Below are positions 33,987 to 42,037 of a stretch of 64,000 nt of DNA, piece by piece (within the stretch, counting starts at the first letter, position 1; the number at the start of each line of letters is the position of its first letter). Below the pieces are notes generated by a model that worked only from the letters and a program-made list of their open reading frames with translations, did not search any database and was not told the DNA's origin. Made by a program: the position numbers and the translations under genes. The DNA is from Pseudomonas sp. CCC3.1 (GTDB lineage Bacteria; Pseudomonadota; Gammaproteobacteria; Pseudomonadales; Pseudomonadaceae), in assembly GCF_034347405.1 (NCBI RefSeq), contig NZ_CP133778.1:1302001-1366000 (forward strand), written 5' to 3'.

Positions 33987-35952
33987 TCAGTGTGCGCAGC
34001 ATAAAGCGATTGGGATGACAGGCTTGCGCCACGGCTCGCGGCAAGGGCAGGGGCTCGTTATTGATCCACGCCGCCAACAGTTCACCGGACAGCGGCGCAG
34101 TAATCAGTCCACGTGAGCCGTGGCCGCTGTTGACGTACAAACCGTTCAGCCACGGGCACTCGGTTGACGGCACCTGGCGTGCGTCTTTGCGCAGCACCGC
34201 GTAGACCTGTGCGAAGGCTTCGGGGTCAGAAAGTGGCCCGACTATCGGCAAATAATCCGGGCTGGTGCAGCGGAATGCGGCCCAGCCTCTGAGGGATTCA
34301 GGGTCGAGTTGCTCTTCACCCAAGTGCTGCGCCAGCGCCGGGGATATTTCTTGCAGCAAGTCGAGGTTGCTCTGGTGCCCGGCTGGCGTGGTGGTCAGGT
34401 CTTCATTGTGAAAGTCGAAGCTGGCGCCCAAGGTGTGCTCGCCGAGCCGTCCGGGGGCGATGTAGCCTTCGGCGCAGACCACTGTTTTCAGCGCGGCGCT
34501 GGCTTGGGTTTCAACCAATTGGGTGATTTGCCCGCGGATACGCTTGAGCGGCAAGCCGCTGGCCGCCGGGAAGCGTTTGACCTCGGCAGCCCCGGCCAGA
34601 ATCACCACGGGCGCACTGGCCAATACCTGCTCGCCTTGGCGGGCCAGCCATTGGCCATCAATCTGTTCCAGTTGCAGCACATCATGGTGGGTCAGCACCT
34701 CGATATTCGGGTGCAAGGCCTGGAACTGGCACAGTGCAGGCGGGTGCACCCACCCACCTTCGGGATAGAACAACCCGCCGTGCGCCAGTTCGACGCCTGC
34801 CAATGCTTGTGCTTGCGGCTGATCAAGCAGGTGGACCAGCGCGGGTGGAAAGGCCGCAGCCAACTGCGCCTGACGCTCAGCCTCCTTGGCATTGAACCCC
34901 AACTGCAACACGCCGCACTCATCCCAGTCGCGCCCGCGTTGCAGTTGCTCCAACAGACGACGGGTGTAACCGAAGCCGCTGACAATCAGTTGCGACAATG
35001 TCGTGCCGTGGGCCGAAAGCTTCATATACAGCACGCCTTGCGGGTTGCCTGACGCTTCTTTGGCCAAGCGTTCGTGGCGCTCCAGCAAACACACGTGCCA
35101 CCCGCGCGTGGCCAAGCTGTTGGCGCTGGCGCAGCCGGACAATCCGCCGCCAATCACCAAGGCTCTGCGCTCGCCTTCGAACTGCGGTGGACGGGCGAAC
35201 CAGGGTTTGCTTTCCGGGGTGGCGAGTGCGTGCTCGGGCAGGCCGATAAAACTGCCGCGCAGGATTTCCCACTTGTGACCAATGCCCGGCGTTCGACGCA
35301 TTTTAAAACCCGCGTCGTTCAATGCCCGGCGCACCCAGCCGGTGCTGGTAAAGGTGCTGATGGTCGACCCGGGGGCGGCGAGGCGCGCCAGTTGGGCAAA
35401 CAGTTCGGGGGTCCACATCTCAGGGTTTTTCGCGGGCGCGAACCCGTCCAGAAACCATGCGTCGATGCGTGCATCGAGCTGCGGCAATTGCTCCAGCACA
35501 TCGCCGATCAACAACGTGAGGGTCACCCGGCCATTGGCCAGGCGCAGGTGCTGAAAGCCTGGATGAATGGCGAAATAGGCGGCCAGCAGTGGTTCGCTCC
35601 AGACCGCCAGTTCTGGCCAGAGGGCGAGGGCGCGCTGCAAGTCGTCGCGGGTCAACGGGTATTTTTCGACGCTGATGAAGTGCAGGCGGGCCTCAGGGTG
35701 AGCCGTCTGCTCAAATAACTGCCAGGCGCACAGAAAATTCAGCCCGGTGCCAAAACCGGTTTCACCGATGACCAGTTGGCCATTAGCGGGCAGGGCGGCA
35801 AAACGTTCGCGCAACGCGTTCTGCTCGATGAAGACATACCGTGTTTCTTCGAGACCCGACTTGTCGGAAAAGTACACGTCATCAAACACCCGCGAGTGCG
35901 GGCGACCTTGGTCATCCCAGTCAATCTGGGCATTGGGCATTTCAGTAGTCAT
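33973..35952 (-). CDS. mnmC: Bifunctional tRNA (mnm5s2U34) methyltransferase/FAD oxidoreductase MnmC
   Basis: MnmC finishes the mnm5 group on tRNA wobble uridine: its FAD domain removes the carboxymethyl group and its methyltransferase domain adds a methyl. The 659-residue fusion has the SAM loop VIGETGFGTGLNFL near residue 62, the MTase motif WFLDGFAPAKNPEMW near 170, and the FAD motif VIGGGLSGCASANSLA near 265. A second possible start lies 4 codons in (MPNAQIDWDD). It is convergent with, and overlaps by 14 bases, the NEL/LRR gene. It works with MnmA encoded at 6.4 kb. Confidence 0.95.
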   Translation of the reverse strand: MTTEMPNAQIDWDDQGRPHSRVFDDVYFSDKSGLEETRYVFIEQNALRERFAALPANGQLVIGETGFGTGLNFLCAWQLFEQTAHPEARLHFISVEKYPLTRDDLQRALALWPELAVWSEPLLAAYFAIHPGFQHLRLANGRVTLTLLIGDVLEQLPQLDARIDAWFLDGFAPAKNPEMWTPELFAQLARLAAPGSTISTFTSTGWVRRALNDAGFKMRRTPGIGHKWEILRGSFIGLPEHALATPESKPWFARPPQFEGERRALVIGGGLSGCASANSLATRGWHVCLLERHERLAKEASGNPQGVLYMKLSAHGTTLSQLIVSGFGYTRRLLEQLQRGRDWDECGVLQLGFNAKEAERQAQLAAAFPPALVHLLDQPQAQALAGVELAHGGLFYPEGGWVHPPALCQFQALHPNIEVLTHHDVLQLEQIDGQWLARQGEQVLASAPVVILAGAAEVKRFPAASGLPLKRIRGQITQLVETQASAALKTVVCAEGYIAPGRLGEHTLGASFDFHNEDLTTTPAGHQSNLDLLQEISPALAQHLGEEQLDPESLRGWAAFRCTSPDYLPIVGPLSDPEAFAQVYAVLRKDARQVPSTECPWLNGLYVNSGHGSRGLITAPLSGELLAAWINNEPLPLPRAVAQACHPNRFMLRTLIKGL

Positions 35953-36091
35953 GTGCAGCTCGGCAACGGCAAGGCGGCCATTCTAGCTGATCGCTCAGAG
36001 CACGATTGATTCATGACAGTTTTATGCGCTTTGTTCCTACGCCCCAAAGAGCAATCGGCTAGGCTTGTCGCATCTTGCCAGGGAGCTTCCT

Positions 36092-37606
36092 ATGTTTGAA
36101 TCTGCTGAAATCGGTCATTCCATCGATAAAGAAACATACGACAGAGAAGTTCCCGCCCTGCGTGAAGCCCTGCTTGAGGCGCAATACGACCTGCAGCAGC
36201 AGAAGCGCGCTGCGGTCATTGTGCTAATCAATGGCATCGAAGGCGCGGGCAAGGGCGAAACGGTCAAGCTGCTGAGCGAGTGGATGGACCCGCGGCTGAT
36301 TGAAGTGCGCACCTTTGACCAGCAAACCGACGAAGAGATGGCCCACCCACCCGCGTGGCGCTATTGGCGTCATTTGCCAGCCAAAGGGCGGATGGGTGTG
36401 TTCTTTGGCAATTGGTACAGCCAAATGCTCCAGGGCCGAGTGCATGGCGTCATTAAGGACGCCGTGCTTGATCAGGCCATTACGGCAGCCGAACGGCTCG
36501 AAAGAATGCTCTGTGATGAAGGCGCGGTGATTTTCAAACTCTGGTTTCACTTGTCTAAAAAACAAATGAAAGCGCGCCTCAACGCCCTTAAGGACGACCC
36601 GCTGCACAGTTGGCGCATCAGCCCTCTGGACTGGCAGCAGTCAGAAACCTACGACAAGTTTGTGCGTTACGGCGAGCGCGTGATTCGCCGTACCAGCCGT
36701 GATTACGCGCCGTGGCACATCGTGGAAGGCGTTGACCCGCATTACCGCAGTTTGACCGTGGGCAAAATTCTTCTGGAAGGTCTGCAAGCGGCGCTAAGCG
36801 CTCCCAAGGCGCGGGTACGTCCGATCAACGTGCCGCCGCTGCCTGAAAACCGTGATGGCCTGAGCCTGCTCGATTGCCTGGACATGACCCGACGCCTGGA
36901 AAAGGACGACTATCAGGAACAATTGATTACCGAACAGGCGCGTTTGTCGGGCTTGATGCGTGACAAGCGCATGCGTCGACATGCGCTGATCACCGTCTTC
37001 GAAGGTAACGATGCAGCCGGCAAGGGTGGCTCGATTCGCCGGGTGGCAGCCGCGCTCGATCCGCGCCAATACAACATTGTGCCGATCGCCGCGCCGTCCC
37101 AGGACGAACGTGCACAACCGTACCTTTGGCGTTTTTGGCGGCAGATACCTGCGCGGGGCAAATTCACGATCTTTGACCGCTCGTGGTATGGCCGGGTGCT
37201 GGTCGAGCGGGTTGAAGACTTTTGCAGCCAGGCCGACTGGATGCGGGCTTATGGCGAGATCAATGACTTTGAAGAGCAACTGAGGAACGCGGGGGTTATT
37301 GTCGTCAAATTCTGGTTGGCGATTGATAAACAAACCCAGCTGGAGCGCTTTCAGGAGCGTGAAGCCATTCCGTTCAAGCGTTTCAAAATCACCGAAGAAG
37401 ATTGGCGCAACCGCGAAAAATGGGACCTGTATCGCACTGCGGTGTGCGACATGGTCGATCGCACCAGCACCGAGATTTCACCTTGGACATTGGTGGCGGC
37501 CAATGACAAACGGTGGGCGCGGGTCAAAGTGTTACGCACCATCAACGAGGCGCTGGAAGCGGCCTTTGAGAAGAGCGACAAACACGCCAAAAAGCACAAG
37601 AAATAG
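36092..37606 (+). CDS. pap: Polyphosphate:AMP phosphotransferase (two-domain PPK2)
   Basis: Pap transfers phosphate from polyphosphate to AMP, giving ADP. The 504-residue protein has two PPK2 domains in tandem, with Walker A loops GIEGAGKGET at 48-57 and GNDAAGKG at 305-312, the layout of class II PPK2 enzymes in which the second domain is the catalytic one. The start at 36092 (MFESAEIGHSIDKE) has GGGAG about 8 bases upstream; the frame is open for 9 more codons from a TTG. It diverges from mnmC. Confidence 0.92.
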   Translation: MFESAEIGHSIDKETYDREVPALREALLEAQYDLQQQKRAAVIVLINGIEGAGKGETVKLLSEWMDPRLIEVRTFDQQTDEEMAHPPAWRYWRHLPAKGRMGVFFGNWYSQMLQGRVHGVIKDAVLDQAITAAERLERMLCDEGAVIFKLWFHLSKKQMKARLNALKDDPLHSWRISPLDWQQSETYDKFVRYGERVIRRTSRDYAPWHIVEGVDPHYRSLTVGKILLEGLQAALSAPKARVRPINVPPLPENRDGLSLLDCLDMTRRLEKDDYQEQLITEQARLSGLMRDKRMRRHALITVFEGNDAAGKGGSIRRVAAALDPRQYNIVPIAAPSQDERAQPYLWRFWRQIPARGKFTIFDRSWYGRVLVERVEDFCSQADWMRAYGEINDFEEQLRNAGVIVVKFWLAIDKQTQLERFQEREAIPFKRFKITEEDWRNREKWDLYRTAVCDMVDRTSTEISPWTLVAANDKRWARVKVLRTINEALEAAFEKSDKHAKKHKK

Positions 37607-37630
37607 AGGAACGTGGGCTGTAAGCCGATT

Positions 37631-37779
37631 TCGTAGCAGTTGCCGAGCCTGCGAGGCTACGTCCGATTGCGAAGCGATCGTAAATGCTAAGTGCCAAGTT
37701 TTATTGGCACACCGCAATGCTTGATTTTACGACTGCTTTGCAGCCGGACGTAGCCTCGCAGGCTCGGCAACTGCTACGA
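37631..37779. repeat. REP pair with 35-bp perfect inverted arms
   Basis: The arm at 37631-37665 (core GTAGCAGTTGCCGAGCCTGC) is perfectly mirrored at 37745-37779. About 79 bases lie between them, themselves partly complementary. The pair lies between the convergent pap and fumC genes. It is a different family from the pair at 8.0 kb. Confidence 0.88.
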
Positions 37780-37802
37780 GTTTTCGCATGCCATCGAATT
37801 GT

Positions 37803-39194
37803 TTAATGCTTGCCCGGGTTCAACATGTTCTCCGGGCGTACCCACTGACTGAACTCTTCATCGGTCAAGTAACCCAGCTCCAGCGCGGCTTCGCGCAAGG
37901 TCAAACCCTCTGCATAGGCTTTTTTGGCGATTTGGGCCGATTTGTCATAGCCGATGTGCGGGTTAAGCGCTGTGACCAGCATCAGTCCGCGCTCCAGATG
38001 TTCAGCCATTTTTGCAGCGTCCGGCTCAAGGCCCGTGACGCAGTGTTCATTGAAATTGGTGCAGCCATCGGCCAGCAACTGAATCGACTGCAACAGGTTG
38101 TGGATGATCACCGGTTTGAAGACGTTGAGCTGCAAGTGCCCCTGACTGGCCGCGAAACCGATGGCAACGTCATTGCCCATGACCTGACAGGCCAGCATCG
38201 ACAAGGCTTCACATTGGGTCGGGTTAACTTTGCCCGGCATGATCGAACTGCCCGGTTCATTGGCAGGCAGCCTGATTTCGGCCAACCCGGCGCGTGGACC
38301 TGAGCCCAGCAAGCGGAAGTCGTTGGCCAGCTTCATCAGGGTCACGGCCAAGGTTTTCAGGGCACCCGACAAGGTGGTCAGCGGCTCATGCCCGGCCAGC
38401 GCGGCAAACTTGTTCGGCGCGGTGACAAATGGCAGGCCGGACAAGGCCGCAAGTTCTGCGGCAATCGCTTCGGCAAAACCGTGTGGGGCATTCAACCCGG
38501 TCCCCACGGCGGTCCCGCCCTGAGCCAATTCGCAGACTGCTGGCAACGAGGCGCGGATGGCCCGCTCGGCGTAGTCAAGTTGGGCGATATAGGCCGACAG
38601 CTCCTGGCCGAAGGTAATGGGCGTTGCATCCATCATGTGGGTGCGGCCCGTTTTAACCAGGTTCATGTAGCGCGCCGACAATTCGGCAAGCCCGCCGGAC
38701 AACTCGCTGATCGCAGGCAACAGGTGCTGGTGCACAGCCTTGGCGGCGGCGATGTGCATGGCGGTAGGAAAACAGTCGTTAGAGCTTTGCGAGCGGTTGA
38801 CGTGGTCGTTCGGGTGCACCGGGGACTTGCCGCCACGGCCTTTGCCCGCGAGTTCGTTGGCCCGACCGGCGATCACTTCATTGGCGTTCATGTTGCTCTG
38901 GGTGCCGCTGCCGGTTTGCCACACGGCCAGTGGAAACTGATCATCGTGCTCGCCGTCGAGCACTTCGTTTGCCGCCTGTTCAATCAGGCGCGCAATGTCG
39001 GCCGGCAAGTCACCGTTGCGATCATTGACTCGCGCCGCAGCCTTTTTGATCAGTACCAGAGCGTGCAGCACCGCCAGCGGCATTTTTTCGTTGCCGATGG
39101 CGAAGTTAATCAGCGAGCGCTGAGTCTGAGCGCCCCAGTAGGCCTCATCCGGTACGTTCACTTCACCCAGGCTGTCGGTCTCGATACGGCTCAT
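37803..39194 (-). CDS. fumC: Fumarase, class II
   Basis: FumC is the iron-free fumarase that hydrates fumarate to malate and stands in for the iron-sulfur fumarases during oxidative stress or iron limitation. The 463-residue protein carries the superfamily loop GSSIMPGKVNPTQCE and the substrate motif GSGTQSNMNANEV. The start is MSRIETDSLGEV at 39194. P. aeruginosa has more than one fumC; its neighbour rbdA-type gene order (fumC to rbdA) is repeated here. Confidence 0.96.
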   Translation of the reverse strand: MSRIETDSLGEVNVPDEAYWGAQTQRSLINFAIGNEKMPLAVLHALVLIKKAAARVNDRNGDLPADIARLIEQAANEVLDGEHDDQFPLAVWQTGSGTQSNMNANEVIAGRANELAGKGRGGKSPVHPNDHVNRSQSSNDCFPTAMHIAAAKAVHQHLLPAISELSGGLAELSARYMNLVKTGRTHMMDATPITFGQELSAYIAQLDYAERAIRASLPAVCELAQGGTAVGTGLNAPHGFAEAIAAELAALSGLPFVTAPNKFAALAGHEPLTTLSGALKTLAVTLMKLANDFRLLGSGPRAGLAEIRLPANEPGSSIMPGKVNPTQCEALSMLACQVMGNDVAIGFAASQGHLQLNVFKPVIIHNLLQSIQLLADGCTNFNEHCVTGLEPDAAKMAEHLERGLMLVTALNPHIGYDKSAQIAKKAYAEGLTLREAALELGYLTDEEFSQWVRPENMLNPGKH

Positions 39195-39388
39195 CAGGCT
39201 CTTTCTCCTAAGGGGTTGATCAGTCAGCTTAGGCGCTGATTACCAAAAGAGGTTCAGACTTTGGTTTTAGAGGCTTTTGTCGGATTGTTGAGAACCGCTA
39301 TCAGTCTCGGGGTTGAGTGACGCACTTTGTTAGGCGCAGAATGGTCGCCCCTGGGGTTCGACCTCGCTTGCTAGATAAAGGAAACTCG

Positions 39389-39904
39389 ATGACCCGTCTT
39401 CGCGCCATCTGTACTGCAGTTGCTCTGGTATGCGCCAGCGGCCAGGTTTTCGCCGATGCAGCCAGCCACGCTGCCAGTGCTGAAACGTTCCTCAAACTGG
39501 CGCACGCCGACAAACTGGGGACTCCGGTGTACATGCAAGTGCAGCAAATGTTTGCTCAGCGTTTTGAGCAGACCAAAGCGCCAGCGTCCAAGCAAGCCTT
39601 GCTGGAAACTTACCAGGCCAAAGCCAACACCGCTCTGGATCAAGCCATTGGCTGGGACAAGCTGAAGCCGGACATGGTCAAGCTGTACACCGCCAACTTC
39701 AGCGAATCCGAACTCAACGATCTGGTGAAGTTCTACCAGTCGCCACTGGGCAAGAAAGTCCTGGAAAAAATGCCTCAGCTAACCCAGCAATCGGCCCAAA
39801 TGACTCAGGCCAAGCTGGAAAGCGCGGTGCCTGTGGTCAACAAGCTGCTGGCTGACATGACTGCCGAGCTGGAGCCTAAAGCTGCCCCGGCCAAGAAGAA
39901 GTAA
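39389..39904 (+). CDS. DUF2059 family periplasmic protein
   Basis: The 171-residue product has a signal peptide (MTRLRAICTAVALVCASGQVFA) and a DUF2059 helical domain with the typical FSESELNDLVKFYQSPLGKK stretch. The tail is rich in Pro, Ala and Lys. The family function is not established. The start at 39389 has AAGGAAA just upstream. It precedes the BolA-family gene by 11 bases and is probably transcribed with it. Confidence 0.88.
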   Translation: MTRLRAICTAVALVCASGQVFADAASHAASAETFLKLAHADKLGTPVYMQVQQMFAQRFEQTKAPASKQALLETYQAKANTALDQAIGWDKLKPDMVKLYTANFSESELNDLVKFYQSPLGKKVLEKMPQLTQQSAQMTQAKLESAVPVVNKLLADMTAELEPKAAPAKKK

Positions 39905-39915
39905 GCGGAGCCTGA

Positions 39916-40212
39916 ATGAACATGCAACAACGTATCGAAACAACGCTGAGCGCGTTGCAACCCGAGCATTTGAACGTGCTGGATGAAAGCCACATGCACA
40001 GTCGCGGGTTGCAGACCCACTTCAAGGCGGTGGTGGTCAGCGAGCAGTTCGCCGGGCTCAATAGCGTCAAGCGCCACCAAAAGGTCTACGCCACACTGGG
40101 TGACTTGATGGGTGAGTTCCATGCGTTGGCTCTGCACACGTATACGCCTGAAGAGTGGGCGAAAATCGGCACAGCCCCGGCCTCGCCGACGTGTGCCGGC
40201 GGTGGGCACTAA
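39916..40212 (+). CDS. bolA: BolA family protein
   Basis: BolA-type proteins work with monothiol glutaredoxins in iron-sulfur handling, and some also act as stress regulators. The 98-residue protein has the BolA core from LNVLDESHMHSRG to VYATLGDLMGEFHALALHTYTPEEW, including the histidine in SHMHSRG. GGAG five bases upstream supports the ATG at 39916. The assignment to BolA rather than the IbaG subgroup is by context, since P. aeruginosa bolA sits in the same fumC to rbdA run. Confidence 0.88.
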   Translation: MNMQQRIETTLSALQPEHLNVLDESHMHSRGLQTHFKAVVVSEQFAGLNSVKRHQKVYATLGDLMGEFHALALHTYTPEEWAKIGTAPASPTCAGGGH

Positions 40213-40370
40213 CTTTCAGATCACGTGAAAACTGCTGCGCTCGAAAATACTGCGTTAAAAACAGGCTCAGAATGCTCATTTACAACCCGTAGACTCCGCT
40301 TCCTCGCCTGTTTTTGCCTTGTCTTTTCTTCGCTCGCTACGTTTTCACGCGACCCGTTCCATTTGGTTTT

Positions 40371-40413
40371 TGCTAGAATCCGCAGCGCGCCGCTTAGTCG
40401 GCGCGTTTTTTTT
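40371..40413 (+). promoter_or_regulatory. Extended -10 promoter directly followed by an intrinsic-terminator-like hairpin, upstream of trhO
   Basis: TGCTAGAAT at 40371-40379 fits an extended -10 box. Six bases later a 7-bp GC stem begins (CGCGCCG at 40386-40392 with CGGCGCG at 40399-40405), followed by eight T (40406-40413). A transcript starting about 7 bases past the -10 would begin with the hairpin. It may be a terminator for the upstream bolA message, an attenuator for trhO, or both. Confidence 0.6.
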
Positions 40414-40461
40414 GGTATCCGGTTCACCCTTTGCGAGGGTAGCCACCTGGAGAGAGACACG

Positions 40462-41400
40462 ATGACCGCGTCAATTGTTGTAGCTGCACTGTATAAATTC
40501 GTCACCCTTGAAGATTACGTCGAACTGCGCGAGCCCTTGCTCAAGGCAATGTTTGATAACGGCATCAAAGGCACCTTGCTGATTGCTGAAGAAGGCATTA
40601 ATGGCACCGTTTCCGGCAGCCGCGAAGGGATTGACGGGCTGATGGCCTGGCTCAAGAACGATCCGCGCATGGTCGATATTGACCACAAGGAATCCTACTG
40701 TGAAGACCAGCCGTTCTATCGGACCAAGGTCAAGCTGAAAAAAGAAATCGTGACCCTTGGTGTTGAAGGCGTAGACCCGAACAAAAAAGTCGGAACCTAT
40801 GTCGACCCCGAGAACTGGAACGCGCTGATCAGCGATCCAGAGGTGTTATTGATTGACACCCGTAACGACTACGAAGTCTCTATTGGCACGTTTGAAGGTG
40901 CCATCGATCCGAAAACCACCAGTTTTCGCGAGTTTCCTGACTACATCAAAGCCAACTTCGACCCGGCCAAGCACAAGAAAGTCGCCATGTTCTGCACCGG
41001 TGGCATTCGTTGTGAAAAAGCATCGAGCTACATGCTTAGTCAGGGTTTTGACGAGGTGTATCACCTTAAAGGCGGGATTCTGAAGTACCTCGAAACCGTG
41101 CCGCAGGAAGAAACCAAGTGGCAAGGTGACTGCTTTGTGTTTGATAACCGTGTGACCGTGCGTCACGACCTGACCGAAGGTGAGTACGATCAGTGCCATG
41201 CCTGCCGTACACCTATCAGCGCTGCGGACCGTGAGTCTGAACACTACCAGCCAGGGATCAGTTGCCCGCATTGCTGGGACAAGCTGAGCGAGAAAACCCG
41301 TCGCAGCGCGATTGACCGTCAAAAACAGATTGAACTGGCCAAGGCCCGCAATCAGCCACACCCGATTGGCCACAACTACCGCAAACCTGCCGAGGCTTGA
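40462..41400 (+). CDS. trhO: tRNA uridine(34) hydroxylase TrhO, rhodanese-like
   Basis: TrhO (YceA) hydroxylates wobble uridine 34 using oxygen, a step toward cmo5U/mo5U in tRNA. The 312-residue protein has an N-terminal acylphosphatase-like part, a rhodanese domain with the active loop around Cys178 (MFCTGGIRCEKAS), and a C-terminal zinc-type cysteine cluster (YDQCHACRTPIS and GISCPHCWD). The start ATG at 40462 follows GGAGAGA. It is third in the set of wobble-modifying enzymes in this window, with mnmA and mnmC. Confidence 0.95.
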   Translation: MTASIVVAALYKFVTLEDYVELREPLLKAMFDNGIKGTLLIAEEGINGTVSGSREGIDGLMAWLKNDPRMVDIDHKESYCEDQPFYRTKVKLKKEIVTLGVEGVDPNKKVGTYVDPENWNALISDPEVLLIDTRNDYEVSIGTFEGAIDPKTTSFREFPDYIKANFDPAKHKKVAMFCTGGIRCEKASSYMLSQGFDEVYHLKGGILKYLETVPQEETKWQGDCFVFDNRVTVRHDLTEGEYDQCHACRTPISAADRESEHYQPGISCPHCWDKLSEKTRRSAIDRQKQIELAKARNQPHPIGHNYRKPAEA

Positions 41401-41401
41401 T

Positions 41402-42037
41402 ATGTCCGCGCGCCTGCTCTATGTGATGGATCCGATGTGCTCATGGTGCTGGGGATTTTCCCCCATCGCAGAAGCCTTGGTTGAGCAGGCGCAAGCCGCA
41501 GGTGTGGAACTGCACTTGGTGGTGGGCGGGTTGCGTACCGGCAACGGGTCGGCGTTGGAACCTGCCACGCGAGGTTACATTCTTGAGCATTGGCAGGCGG
41601 TAGCCGACGCCACCGGGCAACCGTTCCTTTTTGAGGGTGCGTTGCCTCAGGGGTTTGTCTACGACTGTGAGCCCGCGTGCCGTGCTGTGGTTGCCGCGCG
41701 CAGTCTGGCGCCGGATCGCGCATGGGCGTTGCTCAAGCTCATTCAGCAGGCGTTTTATGTGCAAGGGCGGGACGTGACGCAAACAGCGCTGCTGGTCGAA
41801 CTCGCCGAGCAGGCCGGTGTGCCGCGAATTGAATTCGCCGCTGCGTTTGACAGCGACGAGCAGCATGCCGCCACGGCTGCAGACTTCACCTGGGTTCAGG
41901 ATTTGGGCATTGCCGGGTTCCCCACCTTGCTTGCCGAGCGTAATGGCCAACTGGCATTGTTGACCAATGGTTATCAGCCGCTTGAACCGCTGTCTGATTT
42001 GTTGGGCCGCTGGCTTGAACGTGCAGCGCGTGTCTGA
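41402..42037 (+). CDS. DsbA-family thioredoxin-fold protein (FrnE-like)
   Basis: The 211-residue protein has a thioredoxin fold with an insert and an N-terminal redox motif CSWC at 13-16 (MDPMCSWCWGF). The cis-proline side is GIAGFPTLL near residue 178. No signal peptide is seen, so it is probably cytoplasmic like FrnE, not periplasmic like DsbA. The start is one base after the trhO stop. Its end overlaps the start of the next gene. Redox role on proteins or a small molecule is inferred only. Confidence 0.88.
   Translation: MSARLLYVMDPMCSWCWGFSPIAEALVEQAQAAGVELHLVVGGLRTGNGSALEPATRGYILEHWQAVADATGQPFLFEGALPQGFVYDCEPACRAVVAARSLAPDRAWALLKLIQQAFYVQGRDVTQTALLVELAEQAGVPRIEFAAAFDSDEQHAATAADFTWVQDLGIAGFPTLLAERNGQLALLTNGYQPLEPLSDLLGRWLERAARV

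Noticed and set aside
37631..37779. CRISPR-like repeats
   Set aside because: Only two copies in inverted order, no regular spacers, no cas genes; it is a REP pair.
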